The notes: generated by a model not told the origin, from the letters alone. 37,017 bases of DNA from an uncultured Collinsella sp. (GCA_900541695.1 UQKL01000020.1:1-37017), one strand, 5' to 3'. Counted from the stretch's first letter, positions 6,930 through 18,759 are shown. Numbers and translations: made by a program.

Positions 6930-8138
6930 TTACGACAGCGCAATACCGCCGAGCCAGCCCCAACGCACGCCAGAGCCAGTGCCGTAGAACCCAATGAACG
7001 AGTCAAGCGACCTCGACGTGATGGCGCCCTCGTTACTCATAACGATGCCGCCGCCAACGTAGATGCCCACGTGGCCATAGATCAGGCCCGGTATGCCGGT
7101 GCCGCTATGCGATGAGTCGGCAACAATCATACCCACCTGCAGCGCCGAGCGGTCGGAGCTATAGCACCAGGCGTTAAACATATCGCACGCGTTACCGCCA
7201 AAGTAGCCAACGCCGGCGTTACGGAAGACATTGGTAACCCACGCCGCGCACCAGTTCTGACCCGGCGAAGGCGTGGAGTAGCACGCGTTGACGACGGCCT
7301 GCTGCTTGCCCGAGCCGGCATTCTGCTGCGGAGTTCCGGGCGCATACGATCCACCACCCGAGCTCGAACCACCCGAGTAGGAATTGTTCTTGTTCGCGGC
7401 GGCCGCGGCAGCAGCGGCGGCCTTCCTGGCAGCCTCCTCGGCCTGGGCGGCAGCGAGAATCTCGGAATCACGCTGAGCCATGAGCTCCTTGACGTCGTCG
7501 GAAAGACCGCTCAGCACGGTCTGGACTTCTTGCTGCTTGGCCTGCATGTCCTGCATCTGGGCAGTCTGCTGATCCTTGAGCTTCTCCAAGTCGGCCTTCT
7601 GCGACTCAAGCTCGGTCTTTTGCGCATCGAGCTCTTCCTGGATGGTCTGAATGTCCTCGATGGCGTCGCGGTCGCTCTTGTTGATCTTCTCAACATAGTG
7701 CGCATTGGCGACGAGCTCCTCAAACGAGCCCGAGGCGAGCAGCAGCGACAGGATGTTGGTGCCGCCCGACTTATAGCTGGCGGAAACGCGATCGGAAAGA
7801 TCGCCGCGCTTCTTTTTGAGCTCGGCCTTCTTTTCGTCAATCTGCGCCTGCGTGCTGTCAATCTGGCCCTGTACGCCCTCGATATCGTTGAGGGTCTGGG
7901 CGTTCTTGTTGGCCAGCGCCGCGTATTCATTTGCGATGCTGTCGAGCTGGGCCTGGACCTCGTCAAGCTGAGCCTGGGCCGCATTGAGCTTGTCGGTGGT
8001 TTCCTTGGTGGCCTCCGCAGCATGGGCGCGAGCGGGCAGACCAAAAAGAACGGCTGCAGAAGCTGCGCCGAACAGGGCCTTGAGGGCAGTGCGACGCGAA
8101 AGCTCCTGGGAAAGGATGGAATCGCTGTTTGGTGACAT
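6930..8138 (-). CDS. Secreted coiled-coil peptidoglycan hydrolase with C-terminal CHAP/NlpC-type domain
   Basis: 402 residues. Residues 1-41 are an export signal with a twin-arginine-like SRRTALKALFG and an alanine-rich core ending near AHAA. Residues 42-240 are a continuous Q/E/K-rich coiled coil like the N-terminal domain of PcsB/CwlO-type hydrolases, which is regulated by FtsEX in those systems. A Ser/Gly linker follows, then a C-terminal domain (about 285-402) with NWCAAWVTNVF (likely nucleophile Cys) and YGHVGIYVGGG (likely His), the Cys-His order of CHAP and NlpC/P60 amidases. Start has GGAG 5 nt upstream. It probably cleaves peptidoglycan during division. The gene is divergent from galE and carries hairpin element A in its 3' UTR. 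Confidence 0.88.
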   Translation of the reverse strand: MSPNSDSILSQELSRRTALKALFGAASAAVLFGLPARAHAAEATKETTDKLNAAQAQLDEVQAQLDSIANEYAALANKNAQTLNDIEGVQGQIDSTQAQIDEKKAELKKKRGDLSDRVSASYKSGGTNILSLLLASGSFEELVANAHYVEKINKSDRDAIEDIQTIQEELDAQKTELESQKADLEKLKDQQTAQMQDMQAKQQEVQTVLSGLSDDVKELMAQRDSEILAAAQAEEAARKAAAAAAAAANKNNSYSGGSSSGGGSYAPGTPQQNAGSGKQQAVVNACYSTPSPGQNWCAAWVTNVFRNAGVGYFGGNACDMFNAWCYSSDRSALQVGMIVADSSHSGTGIPGLIYGHVGIYVGGGIVMSNEGAITSRSLDSFIGFYGTGSGVRWGWLGGIALS

Positions 8139-8342
8139 ATCTACTCCGTTACATGTTTATTTATATGTCGCTCAACTCATACATATTAGCGTACATCCGG
8201 CGCATCCCAACGATTTCCACGAACGGCAGCAAACCGTATGGTCGGCGGCTCATATGCAAACGTCAAGGTCGAGGGTATGCCCACGCCAAACATTTCAATG
8301 AGTACGTTAGCATGTTCATCTGCTTTTCCTGCCCTGCACCTT

Positions 8343-8370
8343 TTGGCCCCCCCCCCAGCTGCGCTATACT
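8343..8370 (+). promoter_or_regulatory. galE promoter with a C10 tract in the spacer
   Basis: TATACT (8365-8370) is a strong -10, 37 bp before the galE ATG. The best -35 match, TTGGCC (8343-8348), lies 16 bp upstream and runs into a ten-C homopolymer (8347-8356). Slippage in the tract would change the -35/-10 spacing. Confidence 0.55.
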
Positions 8371-8407
8371 CCCCTCAAGAAGTGTTCCTGATTCGATAGG
8401 AGACTAC

Positions 8408-9469
8408 ATGTCCAAAGCACTCGACCCCAAAGACACCTGCGTCCTCGTTACCGGCGGCGCCGGCTTTATCGGCTCGCACACCGTCGTTCAGCTGCTCGAG
8501 GGTGGCTACCAGGTTGTCGTCGTCGATGACCTCTCCAACTCCAGCGCCGTTGCCATCGACCGCGTCAAGACCATCGTGGGCGACGAGGCCGCCAAGAACC
8601 TCACCTTCTACGAGGCCAACGTGCTCGACCGCGATGCGATGAACAAGATCTTCGATACCCACCAGATCGACCGCGTCATCCACTTCGCCGGCTTTAAGGC
8701 CGTTGGCGAGTCGGTGAGCAAGCCCGTCGAGTACTACCACAACAATATCGAGAACACCCTGTTGCTCATCGACGTCATGCGCAACCACGGCTGCAAGTCC
8801 ATCATCTTCTCGAGCTCCTCGACCGTCTACGGCGATCCCGACAACCCGCCCGTCACCGAGGAGGACCCCAAGAAGCCCGCGACCAACCCCTATGGTTGGA
8901 CCAAGTGGATGATTGAGCAGATCCTCATGGACGTCCACACCGCCGACCCCGAGTGGGACGTTGTGCTGCTCCGTTACTTCAACCCCATCGGCGCCCATCC
9001 GTCGGGCCTGATCGGCGAGGACCCCAAGGGTATCCCCAACAACCTGGTGCCCTACGTCGCCCAGGTCGCCGTGGGCAAGCTCGAGGCCGTTCAGGTCTTT
9101 GGCAACGACTACCCCACCCCCGACGGCACCGGCGTGCGCGACTACATCCACGTTTGCGACCTGGCCTCGGGCCACGTTGCCGCCCTCAACTGGATGAACG
9201 GCAAGACCGGCGTCGAGATCTTTAACCTGGGCACTGGCACCGGTACCTCGGTGCTCGAGGTCGTCGCCGCCTTCTCCAAGGCCTGCGGCAAGGAGCTGCC
9301 CTATGTGATCCGCGAGCGCCGCGCCGGCGACATCGCCGCCAACTGGTGCGATGCCTCCAAGGCCGAGCGTATGATGGGCTGGAAGGCTCAGTACGACATC
9401 GCGGACATGTGCCGCGACAGCTGGAATTGGCAGAGCCATAATCCCAACGGCTTCGCCGACGCCGAGTAG
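8408..9469 (+). CDS. galE: UDP-glucose 4-epimerase
   Basis: This extended short-chain dehydrogenase interconverts UDP-glucose and UDP-galactose with bound NAD, for the Leloir pathway and surface polysaccharide precursors. The 353 residues show the Rossmann motif TGGAGFIGSH (about 15-24), FAGFKAVGES, the Ser of SSSSTVYGD, the catalytic Tyr/Lys pair in YGWTK, LRYFNPIGAH and GTGVRDYIHV near the substrate site. Start at 8408 has AGGAG 6 nt upstream; the open frame extends to 8129 but that part lacks family similarity and contains the promoter. It is followed by a strong terminator, so it is probably monocistronic. Expression may be phase-variable because of the C10 promoter tract. Confidence 0.97.
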   Translation: MSKALDPKDTCVLVTGGAGFIGSHTVVQLLEGGYQVVVVDDLSNSSAVAIDRVKTIVGDEAAKNLTFYEANVLDRDAMNKIFDTHQIDRVIHFAGFKAVGESVSKPVEYYHNNIENTLLLIDVMRNHGCKSIIFSSSSTVYGDPDNPPVTEEDPKKPATNPYGWTKWMIEQILMDVHTADPEWDVVLLRYFNPIGAHPSGLIGEDPKGIPNNLVPYVAQVAVGKLEAVQVFGNDYPTPDGTGVRDYIHVCDLASGHVAALNWMNGKTGVEIFNLGTGTGTSVLEVVAAFSKACGKELPYVIRERRAGDIAANWCDASKAERMMGWKAQYDIADMCRDSWNWQSHNPNGFADAE

Positions 9470-9493
9470 CCACTCCCCCGCGATAGATTTTTT

Positions 9494-9528
9494 GGCCCCG
9501 GTCTCCAATGTGAGACCGGGGCCTTTTT
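9494..9528 (+). terminator. Intrinsic terminator after galE
   Basis: A perfect 12-bp GC-rich stem (9494-9505 with 9512-9523) with a 6-nt loop is followed by TTTTT. A T-run also precedes the stem, so it could work in both directions. Confidence 0.92.
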
Positions 9529-9578
9529 CATGGCATGCAACCATTCACCGAAATACTTCCAACTTTTTTATCTTGCCT

Positions 9579-9607
9579 GTACATGTTTAAACAACATGTT
9601 CTACAAT
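9579..9607 (+). promoter_or_regulatory. malQ promoter with a GntR-type operator in the spacer
   Basis: TACAAT at 9602-9607 is a good -10. GTTTAAAC (9585-9592) fits the GTNTANAC consensus of HutC/UTRA GntR regulators and lies between the likely -35 (about 9579-9584) and the -10. It is further framed by ACATGTT/AACATGT arms (9581-9587, 9593-9599). The same octamer occurs twice between the gntR gene and the PTS fusion. Confidence 0.6.
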
Positions 9608-9692
9608 AGGTACATCGAATCAGAACACCGGGGGCGGACTGTTCTTCCATCGGCAAGCCGACCCCACAACAAAAAGGTTGGTGAGCGCATTC

Positions 9693-11198
9693 ATGGAGCG
9701 TGCAAGCGGTGTCCTCATGCCCGTCTCATCTCTGCCCGGCCCTTATGGAATCGGCGGCTTTGGCTGGAATGCCTACGACTTCGTCGATTTCCTCGCCTCG
9801 TGTAAACAACACTACTGGCAGATTCTGCCCCTTACGACGACGAGCTATGGCGACTCGCCCTATCAGTCGTTCTCGGCCCGTGCGGGCAACCCCAATTTCA
9901 TTGACTTTGCCGAGCTTATCGAGGCCGGCTATCTGGAGCAGCGAGATATCGACGGCGTGTACCTGGGCTCCGACCCCAGCAATGTTGACTATGGCGCCAT
10001 CTTTGGTGGCCGTCGTCAGATTCTCGACCGCGCCGCCGAACGCTTTGCCGCCGACAAGCCGGCCGACTTCGACGACTTTGTCCAAACCAACAAAGACTGG
10101 CTCATCCCCTACTGCGAGTTCATGACCGTCAAGGAGGAGTGCGGTCTCAAGGCATTTTGGGAGTGGCCCGAGGAGCTCCGTACCCGCGGCGAGGCTTCTG
10201 CCAAGGTCTGCGCCGCCCATCCCGCGCGCATGCTCTACCACCAGATGACGCAGTACTTCTTCGATCGTCAGTGGAGTCGCCTCAAGGCCTATGCCAACGA
10301 GCGCGACATCCTCATCATCGGCGACCTGCCCATCTATGTCTCGCGCGACTCCGTCGAGATGTGGGCCACGCCCGAGCTCTTTAAGATCGACGCCGCCGGC
10401 AATCCCGTAAGTGTCGCCGGCACGCCGCCCGACCAGTTCTCGGCCACCGGCCAGTACTGGGGAAGTCCCATCTACGACTGGGACGCCATGGAAGCCGACG
10501 GTTTCTCCTGGTGGGAGGGCCGCATCCGCGCCGCCCTCAACATGTACGATGTCATCCGCCTGGATCACTTCCGCGGCTTCGAGGCCTATTGGGAGGTGCC
10601 GTTCTCCTCACCCGATTCGTCCTACGGTTCGTGGACGCAGGGTCCCGGCCTCAAGTTCTTCAAGACACTCGAGGAAAAGCTCGGCACGCTGCCCATCATC
10701 GCCGAGGACCTGGGCTTCCTCACCCCCGGCGTCATCGACATGCGCGACAACTCGGGCTTCCCCGGCATGAAGATCCTGCAGTTTGCCTTTGAGGGCACCA
10801 ACTCGTACTACCTGCCGCATAACTACATCGCCAACACCGTCGCCTATGTGGGCACCCACGACAACGAAACGGCGCGCGGTTGGTTTGAGGGAACGGCCAC
10901 CCCGCGTCAGCGCGAGCAGGCAGCCCTGTACACCCATCAGCAGACCGGCGAACCCATGGCAGATGCACTCAATCGCACCATCGCCGCCAGCGTGAGCGAT
11001 ACCTGCATCTACACCATGCAGGACCTGCTCAATCTGGGCAACGAGGCGCGCATTAACACCCCCGCCACCCTGGGCGGAAACTGGACCTGGCGCATGCTCG
11101 ATGGCGCCATCACCCGCGAGCTCGAGCACAAGCTCACCGGCTGGACCGAGACCTACTTCCGCATCCCATCGGAAGCCGAAATCGAGCTTCCTCAATAG
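9693..11198 (+). CDS. malQ: 4-alpha-glucanotransferase (amylomaltase), GH77
   Basis: The enzyme transfers alpha-1,4-glucan segments between maltodextrins and releases glucose, acting in the cytoplasm. The 501 residues match family length. It opens with RASGVLMPVSSLPGPYGIGGFG, the usual GH77 start, and carries SPYQSFSARAGNPNFID, IGDLPIYVSRDSVEMW, the nucleophile region IRLDHFRGFEAYW, the acid/base IAEDLGF and the stabiliser VGTHDNET. I chose the ATG at 9693, which follows GGTGAG by 7 nt; a TTG at 9678 is the alternative. It precedes glgP by 130 bp with a hairpin in between. A GTTTAAAC operator in its promoter ties it to the GntR regulator at 18801. Confidence 0.96.
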   Translation: MERASGVLMPVSSLPGPYGIGGFGWNAYDFVDFLASCKQHYWQILPLTTTSYGDSPYQSFSARAGNPNFIDFAELIEAGYLEQRDIDGVYLGSDPSNVDYGAIFGGRRQILDRAAERFAADKPADFDDFVQTNKDWLIPYCEFMTVKEECGLKAFWEWPEELRTRGEASAKVCAAHPARMLYHQMTQYFFDRQWSRLKAYANERDILIIGDLPIYVSRDSVEMWATPELFKIDAAGNPVSVAGTPPDQFSATGQYWGSPIYDWDAMEADGFSWWEGRIRAALNMYDVIRLDHFRGFEAYWEVPFSSPDSSYGSWTQGPGLKFFKTLEEKLGTLPIIAEDLGFLTPGVIDMRDNSGFPGMKILQFAFEGTNSYYLPHNYIANTVAYVGTHDNETARGWFEGTATPRQREQAALYTHQQTGEPMADALNRTIAASVSDTCIYTMQDLLNLGNEARINTPATLGGNWTWRMLDGAITRELEHKLTGWTETYFRIPSEAEIELPQ

Positions 11199-11246
11199 GA
11201 GCCACCGCGCCCGACCCCACCCCACCGTGCGGACGCGACCGCTTTT

Positions 11247-11287
11247 CCCGCGCGAGGCCACTCCAATCCCCTCGCGCGGGCTTCTTT
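11247..11287 (+). terminator. Intrinsic terminator between malQ and glgP
   Basis: CCCGCGCGAGG (11247-11257) pairs perfectly with 11270-11280, followed by CTTCTTTT. It may terminate malQ or attenuate read-through into glgP, for which I see no clear separate promoter in the 40 bp left. Confidence 0.85.
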
Positions 11288-11327
11288 TGAATTTCTGACA
11301 TGTCGTCAACTCGCCACAGGAGGAAAC

Positions 11328-13595
<2,268 letters not shown>

Positions 13596-13624
13596 TTTCG
13601 TTTCCTTTACCCATCCTCTTGAAA

Positions 13625-13656
13625 GCGGAGTCGCGGCAACGCGGCTCCGCTTTTTT
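13625..13656 (+). terminator. Intrinsic terminator after glgP
   Basis: An 11-bp stem with one G-T pair (13625-13635 with 13640-13650) closed by a GCAA tetraloop is followed by six T. Confidence 0.93.
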
Positions 13657-13692
13657 GCCCGCGTGTTGCCCGTGGCCCGCCTCGACAAAATC

Positions 13693-13990
13693 GTCTCAAT
13701 CTGTAACACCTACTCGGCCAAAACGGCCCTACCTGTTACAGATCAAGACAAACCGGTCCTTTCCCTAGGGTTTATCTCAATCTGTAACATCTAACGTCTG
13801 AAATCCGCCCTTACTGTTACAGATCGAGACAAAAGGATAAGCCGGCTAATACAATCTCGTTCTGTAACAGGTAGCTGCCGAAATCAGCCTCCCGTGTTAC
13901 AGATCGAGATGAAAGGATAGGCAGCTCGATGCTGTCTCAATCTGTAACATCTAGACCCAATTTGGCCCTCCTCCTGTTACAGATCAAGAC
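13693..13990. repeat. Array of four 57-bp palindromic units (eight alternating 16-mers)
   Basis: Units at 13693-13749, 13774-13830, 13854-13910 and 13934-13990 are each exactly 57 nt: a 16-nt arm, a 25-nt interior and the inverted 16-nt arm. Spacers between units are 24, 23 and 23 nt. In one orientation all eight 16-mers fit RTCTYRWTCTGTAACA, with TCTGTAACA invariant. Start-to-start distances are 41, 40, 41, 39, 41, 39 and 41 bp. Interiors are related but not identical (TA at positions 3-4, C-rich right end). No ORF or T-run goes with the units. The array lies between the converging glgP and ABC ATPase genes. Confidence 0.93.
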
Positions 13991-14022
13991 AAACTGGCAG
14001 ATGAACGGCCCCAACACAAAGA

Positions 14023-14060
14023 AAGGCTCCCCTCTCGCCCAGTGACGGGAGGGGAGCCTT
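14023..14060 (-). terminator. Hairpin downstream of the ABC transporter operon
   Basis: A 12-bp perfect stem (14023-14034 with 14049-14060) closes a 14-nt loop 68 bp past the ATPase stop. On the minus strand it is followed by a U-rich TTTCTTTG stretch, so it probably terminates the leftward operon. Confidence 0.7.
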
Positions 14061-14128
14061 ATATGTGACCACGGCAAAAGGATGGCAAAGCCGCAGTCGC
14101 CCAAAAGGAGGGCCTGATTGGATCGGGC

Positions 14129-15328
<1,200 letters not shown>

Positions 15329-15345
15329 GTCTTTACCTTTCGATG

Positions 15346-15372
15346 TGCGGCGCCGCGCTGAGGGGCGCCGCA
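15346..15372 (-). other. Intercistronic hairpin between permease and ATPase genes
   Basis: TGCGGCGCC (15346-15354) pairs with 15364-15372 around a 9-nt loop, without a T-run. It is likely an mRNA processing or stability element that sets unequal expression within the operon. Confidence 0.55.
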
Positions 15373-15396
15373 GAAACTTGCAAAACAGTTACGGCA

Positions 15397-16236
15397 TCAG
15401 CCCTTGACGGCACCTGCCACCACGCCGTCGATGATGTACTTCTGGCAGAGGATGTACATGATGACGATGGGGATAACGACCATCATGATGCAGGCCATCA
15501 TGGGGCCGAGCTCGACGTGGCCATAGCCGCCGCGGAAGTACTGGATCAAGATAGGAATGGTCTTGTACTTGGTGGAGTCGAGGGTGAGGTAGGGCAGCAG
15601 GTAGTCGTTCCAGACCCACATGGTCTCGAGAATGCCGACCGAAAGATAGGTGGGCTTCATGATGGGAAGGACGATTTTAAAGAACACCTGGACCGGGTTG
15701 CAGCCATCAATCATGGCCGCCTCTTCGATCTCGAGCGGGATGTTCTTTACAAAGCCGGCGAACATAAAGACCGCCAGGCCCGCGCCAAAGCCCAGATAGA
15801 TAAAGCAGATGTTGAACGGCGTGTTAAAGCCAATGCGGTCCGCCAAATTGGACAGCGTGAACATGAGCATCTGGAACGGTACGACCATCGAGAACACGAA
15901 CAGGTAATAGAAGAAGTTCGAGATCTTGCTGTTGACGCGAACCACGTACCAAGCGCACATGGAGCAGCACACCAAGATCAGCACGACCGACGTGACCGTG
16001 ATGATGAGCGAGTACATAAATGCCGAGGCAAAGCCCTGCTCGTTAAGGGCGTGCACGTAGTTTGCAAGGCCGTTGAACGTCTCGGGCGTGAGCAGATCGA
16101 ACGCCGTGGTGGTGCTGATTGCGGTCGCTTTCTTAAAGGAATTGAGCGCAATCATAAACACGGGGTAGATCCACGCGAGCGACAGGATCGTAAAGAAAAT
16201 CGAGAGCGCGCGGTTGATAACCTTATCGCGTTTCAT
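15397..16236 (-). CDS. CUT1 sugar ABC transporter permease, MalG-like
   Basis: 279 residues with six predicted membrane helices, starting SIFFTILSLAWIYPVFMIALNSFK as in MalG/MsmG. The EAA loop that docks the ATPase is seen as EIEEAAMIDGCNPVQVFFKIVLPIMKP. It pairs with the MalF-like permease to form the translocation channel. The start ATG shares one base with the stop of the upstream permease gene (TAATG arrangement), which implies translational coupling. The substrate is probably a malto- or other alpha-oligosaccharide, judged from the neighbouring malQ, glgP and shared operators; the sequence alone does not prove this. Confidence 0.94.
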   Translation of the reverse strand: MKRDKVINRALSIFFTILSLAWIYPVFMIALNSFKKATAISTTTAFDLLTPETFNGLANYVHALNEQGFASAFMYSLIITVTSVVLILVCCSMCAWYVVRVNSKISNFFYYLFVFSMVVPFQMLMFTLSNLADRIGFNTPFNICFIYLGFGAGLAVFMFAGFVKNIPLEIEEAAMIDGCNPVQVFFKIVLPIMKPTYLSVGILETMWVWNDYLLPYLTLDSTKYKTIPILIQYFRGGYGHVELGPMMACIMMVVIPIVIMYILCQKYIIDGVVAGAVKG

Positions 16237-17090
16237 TACTGCTGCACCTCCTTGGACCTCGTGGCCTTAAGCTGAATCATGGAGATGGCTACGACCAGGA
16301 TGCAGAAGATAACCGCCTTGGCCTGACCGATGCCCTGCCATGCGATACCGGCACGCGAATAGAACGTGTTGTAGATGTTCAGGGCGAGCATCTCGGTGGA
16401 GTGCGCGGGGGCGCCGCCGGTAAGGGCGAGGTTCTGGTCGAACAGCTTAAAGCCGTTGGTGATGGACAGGAACAGGCAGATGGTGATGGTCGGCATCAGG
16501 TTAGGGATCTTAACCTTCCAAAACGTCTGCCATGCCGTGGCACCGTCGACCTTGGCGGCCTCGATGTAGTCGGACGGAATGGACTGCAGACCAGCGATGT
16601 AGATGATCATCATGTAGCCGACCTGCTGCCACAGGGTCAGGATGATAAGGCCCCAGAAGCCGGCAGCGGAGTTAAGGGCAATGAGCTGGGCGCCCACGTT
16701 GGAGAGCAGGCAGTTGATCAGGATCTGCCAGATGTAGCCCAACACGATGCCGCCGATCAGGTTAGGCATAAAGAAGATCGTACGGAAGATGTTGGTGCCT
16801 TTGAGCGCCTTGCGGGTGAGCGCCTGCGCAATTGCCAGGGCGATCACGTTGATGAGCACCGTCGACAGGAAGGCAAACGCCACGGTAAAGAAGAACGACG
16901 TGGCAAACTGCGGATCGGACAGCGCGCGCACGTAGTTCGCGATACCGACAAAGTGCGCGTTGTTAATGGTAATAAACTGGCAGAACGAGAGATAGAAGCC
17001 CTGGATAAAAGGGATCACGAACCCGATCATAAACGCCAGGCACGTGGGCAGCATAAAGAGCGGCCACCAGCGCTTGAGTGCTTTGCCCAT
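16236..17090 (-). CDS. CUT1 sugar ABC transporter permease, MalF-like
   Basis: 284 residues with six predicted membrane helices. It opens with WWPLFMLPTCLAFMIGFVIPF, the usual first helix of short UgpA/MsmF-type permeases that lack the large MalF periplasmic loop. The ATPase-docking loop is DYIEAAKVDGATAWQTFWKVKIPNLMP. It is preceded by a strong hairpin separating it from the binding-protein gene, and its stop overlaps the start of the second permease by one base. Together they form the heterodimeric channel. Confidence 0.94.
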   Translation of the reverse strand: MGKALKRWWPLFMLPTCLAFMIGFVIPFIQGFYLSFCQFITINNAHFVGIANYVRALSDPQFATSFFFTVAFAFLSTVLINVIALAIAQALTRKALKGTNIFRTIFFMPNLIGGIVLGYIWQILINCLLSNVGAQLIALNSAAGFWGLIILTLWQQVGYMMIIYIAGLQSIPSDYIEAAKVDGATAWQTFWKVKIPNLMPTITICLFLSITNGFKLFDQNLALTGGAPAHSTEMLALNIYNTFYSRAGIAWQGIGQAKAVIFCILVVAISMIQLKATRSKEVQQ

Positions 17091-17110
17091 AAAAGGGTCC
17101 TTTCAATATG

Positions 17111-17146
17111 CAGGGGGCGGGCAAACCAACGTCTGCCCGCCCCCTG
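17111..17146 (-). other. Strong intercistronic hairpin after the binding-protein gene
   Basis: A perfect 13-bp GC-rich stem (17111-17123 with 17134-17146) with a 10-nt loop lies between the solute-binding protein and the first permease. There is no good U-run. Such hairpins commonly protect or process the upstream message so that binding protein exceeds permease, as in malE-malF. Confidence 0.7.
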
Positions 17147-17177
17147 TCGCTAATCAGATAGCTTGGGCAGCAACTGC

Positions 17178-18494
17178 TTACTCGGAAGCAGCCTTCTCGG
17201 TCTTCCAGCCATCGACGAAGGCGTTCTTGACGCCGTCCCACTTGGTGTTGTCGGCAGCATAAGCAATGAGAGCCTGCTTGAGGTTCTTCTTCCACTCCTC
17301 AGAGGGGATGTAGACGAAGTCCCAAGCGACGGTCTTCTTGCCGTCCTTGGCCATGGCAACGGCCTGCTGCGAGAAGACGTTGGTGGTCTCCTTGGCGCTC
17401 TTGAACGGGGCGGTCAGACCCATCTTGTCAGCGATGATGCTGGTGGCGGTGTCAGAGGTGACGCACCAATACATGAAGTCCTCGGTGGCCTTCTGGGCAT
17501 CCTCGGAAGCCTGGGAGCTGACGCACCAGTAGTTCTCGCCGCCGGAGCACAGCCCCTGGTTCTCCTCGCCGTCAACGCCGATGTAGATGGGCATCATGCC
17601 AATCTGGTCGTCGGTCATGCCGGCCTTGATGAGGTCGGAGTAGGCCCAAGAGCCGTTCTGGTAGAAGACGGCCTTGCCGGTTGCGAACTCGTTGGTGGCG
17701 TCGTCACCGGTCTTGGAAGCGAGCTGCGAAGGATCGCAGGTGGAGTCGGTGATGTACAGGTCGAAGATCTGCTTGTAGTTGTCGAGGAACTCGCCCTTGA
17801 TCTCGTCGGCCTCCTGGTTGTGCTCCTTCTCGAACTCGAAGTAGAGCGGCAGGTTGGCGAGGTGGGTGGTGTAGCGCCAGCTGGAGGAGTCGTCCATGCC
17901 GGCGGAAGTAAAGGCACCCTCAACACCAAGCTCGTCCTTGCGGGCCTGGATGTCGTCGGCACAAGCCTTCAGTTTGTCGAAGGAGTTGATGTCCTCGGCC
18001 TTGTAGCCAGCCTTCTCGAGCAGCTGCTTGTTGTAGATGATGCCGTAGCTCTCCTGGACCCAGTCGATACCCAGATCCTTGCCATCGGACTGCAGAGCCA
18101 GGGAGTCGTCAATGAGCTCACCGCGGAGCTTGGTATCGGACAGGTCGGCGCAGTAATCCTTCCAGTTCTTAAGACCGGTGGGGCCGTTGACCTGGAACAG
18201 GGTCGGAGCGGAGCTCTTGGACATCTCGGACTTGAGCTTCTCCTCGTAGGTGTTGGAGGCAGCGGTCACGATCTTGACCTCGACGCCCTTCTCCTCCTTG
18301 TACGCCTTGGCGATCTCCTTCCACTCCTTGTCGACCTCGGGCTTGAATTGGAGGAAGTAGACCTCGGCAGCGTCACCAGAAGCAGAGGAGCCGGAGCCGG
18401 CGGAGCCACCGCAGCCCACGAGACCCAGACCAAGAACCGCAGCCGCGGAACCAGCAAAGCCCAGGAACTGCCTTCTGCTCATTTCGTTCTTCAT
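17178..18494 (-). CDS. Extracellular solute-binding lipoprotein of the CUT1 sugar ABC transporter
   Basis: 438 residues. The N-terminus has SRRQFLGF (twin-arginine-like), a hydrophobic core and the lipobox LVGC with the modified Cys at position 28, so it is a membrane-anchored lipoprotein facing outward. The rest is a family-1 solute-binding fold (EVYFLQFKPEVDKEW, ATNEFATGKAVFYQNGSWAYSDL, WCVSSQASEDAQKATEDFMYW). I chose the ATG at 18494 because AAAGGGTGG lies just upstream; a GTG at 18512 would contain that site. It captures the substrate for the two downstream permeases. GTNTANAC-like sites in the 300-bp upstream gap point to control by the GntR protein encoded next door. Confidence 0.95.
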   Translation of the reverse strand: MKNEMSRRQFLGFAGSAAAVLGLGLVGCGGSAGSGSSASGDAAEVYFLQFKPEVDKEWKEIAKAYKEEKGVEVKIVTAASNTYEEKLKSEMSKSSAPTLFQVNGPTGLKNWKDYCADLSDTKLRGELIDDSLALQSDGKDLGIDWVQESYGIIYNKQLLEKAGYKAEDINSFDKLKACADDIQARKDELGVEGAFTSAGMDDSSSWRYTTHLANLPLYFEFEKEHNQEADEIKGEFLDNYKQIFDLYITDSTCDPSQLASKTGDDATNEFATGKAVFYQNGSWAYSDLIKAGMTDDQIGMMPIYIGVDGEENQGLCSGGENYWCVSSQASEDAQKATEDFMYWCVTSDTATSIIADKMGLTAPFKSAKETTNVFSQQAVAMAKDGKKTVAWDFVYIPSEEWKKNLKQALIAYAADNTKWDGVKNAFVDGWKTEKAASE

Positions 18495-18602
18495 TACAAT
18501 CCACCCTTTCACACCGTGGCGGCACCCTTTGCCGCCGCCTTCGGAGATTGGCTCGGGGACATTGCCCCTTTTGCTGATTTGTACAATACGCTATTTGGCT
18601 AG

Positions 18603-18614
18603 TTGTTTGAACAA
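18603..18614 (-). promoter_or_regulatory. Candidate GntR operator near the binding-protein promoter
   Basis: TTGTTTGAACAA (18603-18614) is an almost perfect palindrome and a one-base variant of the TTGTTTAAAC sites elsewhere in the window. It lies about 110 bp before the binding-protein start, next to AT-rich possible promoter sequence (ACAATA at 18583-18588 reads TATTGT on the minus strand). Confidence 0.45.
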
Positions 18615-18677
18615 GTATTACTAGAGCGGTAGAAAAACTTCGGTGAACGGTAATTTCAACTTGATACTTGACAAGTT

Positions 18678-18689
18678 TTGTATAAACAA
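18678..18689 (-). promoter_or_regulatory. Second candidate GntR operator upstream of the ABC operon
   Basis: TTGTATAAACAA contains GTATAAAC, which fits GTNTANAC exactly. It lies between the gntR terminator and the ABC operon, 64 bp centre-to-centre beyond the previous site relative to the binding-protein start is only approximate (about 75 bp), and could support looping or cooperative binding. Confidence 0.5.
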
Positions 18690-18710
18690 TTATTTGTTAC
18701 CGAATGCAGA

Positions 18711-18759
18711 GAAAACGCCCGGTCAAGCCGATGCATCGTCGGTTTGACCGGGCGTTTTC
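18711..18759. terminator. Terminator after gntR
   Basis: A 16-bp perfect stem (18711-18726 with 18744-18759) capped by a smaller hairpin ends in TTTTC in both directions. It separates the gntR message from the ABC operon. Confidence 0.85.

Noticed and set aside
6740..7115. Short ORFs across hairpin element A (and similar ones at 29441-30163)
   Set aside because: They recur only because the conserved core recurs, on both strands and in several frames; no start signals.
8129..8407. N-terminal extension of galE
   Set aside because: Contains the promoter and C10 tract, has no family similarity, and the ATG at 8408 has AGGAG upstream.
13693..13990. CRISPR array
   Set aside because: Repeats alternate orientation and pair with each other, are only 16 nt, vary between copies, and no cas gene is present.
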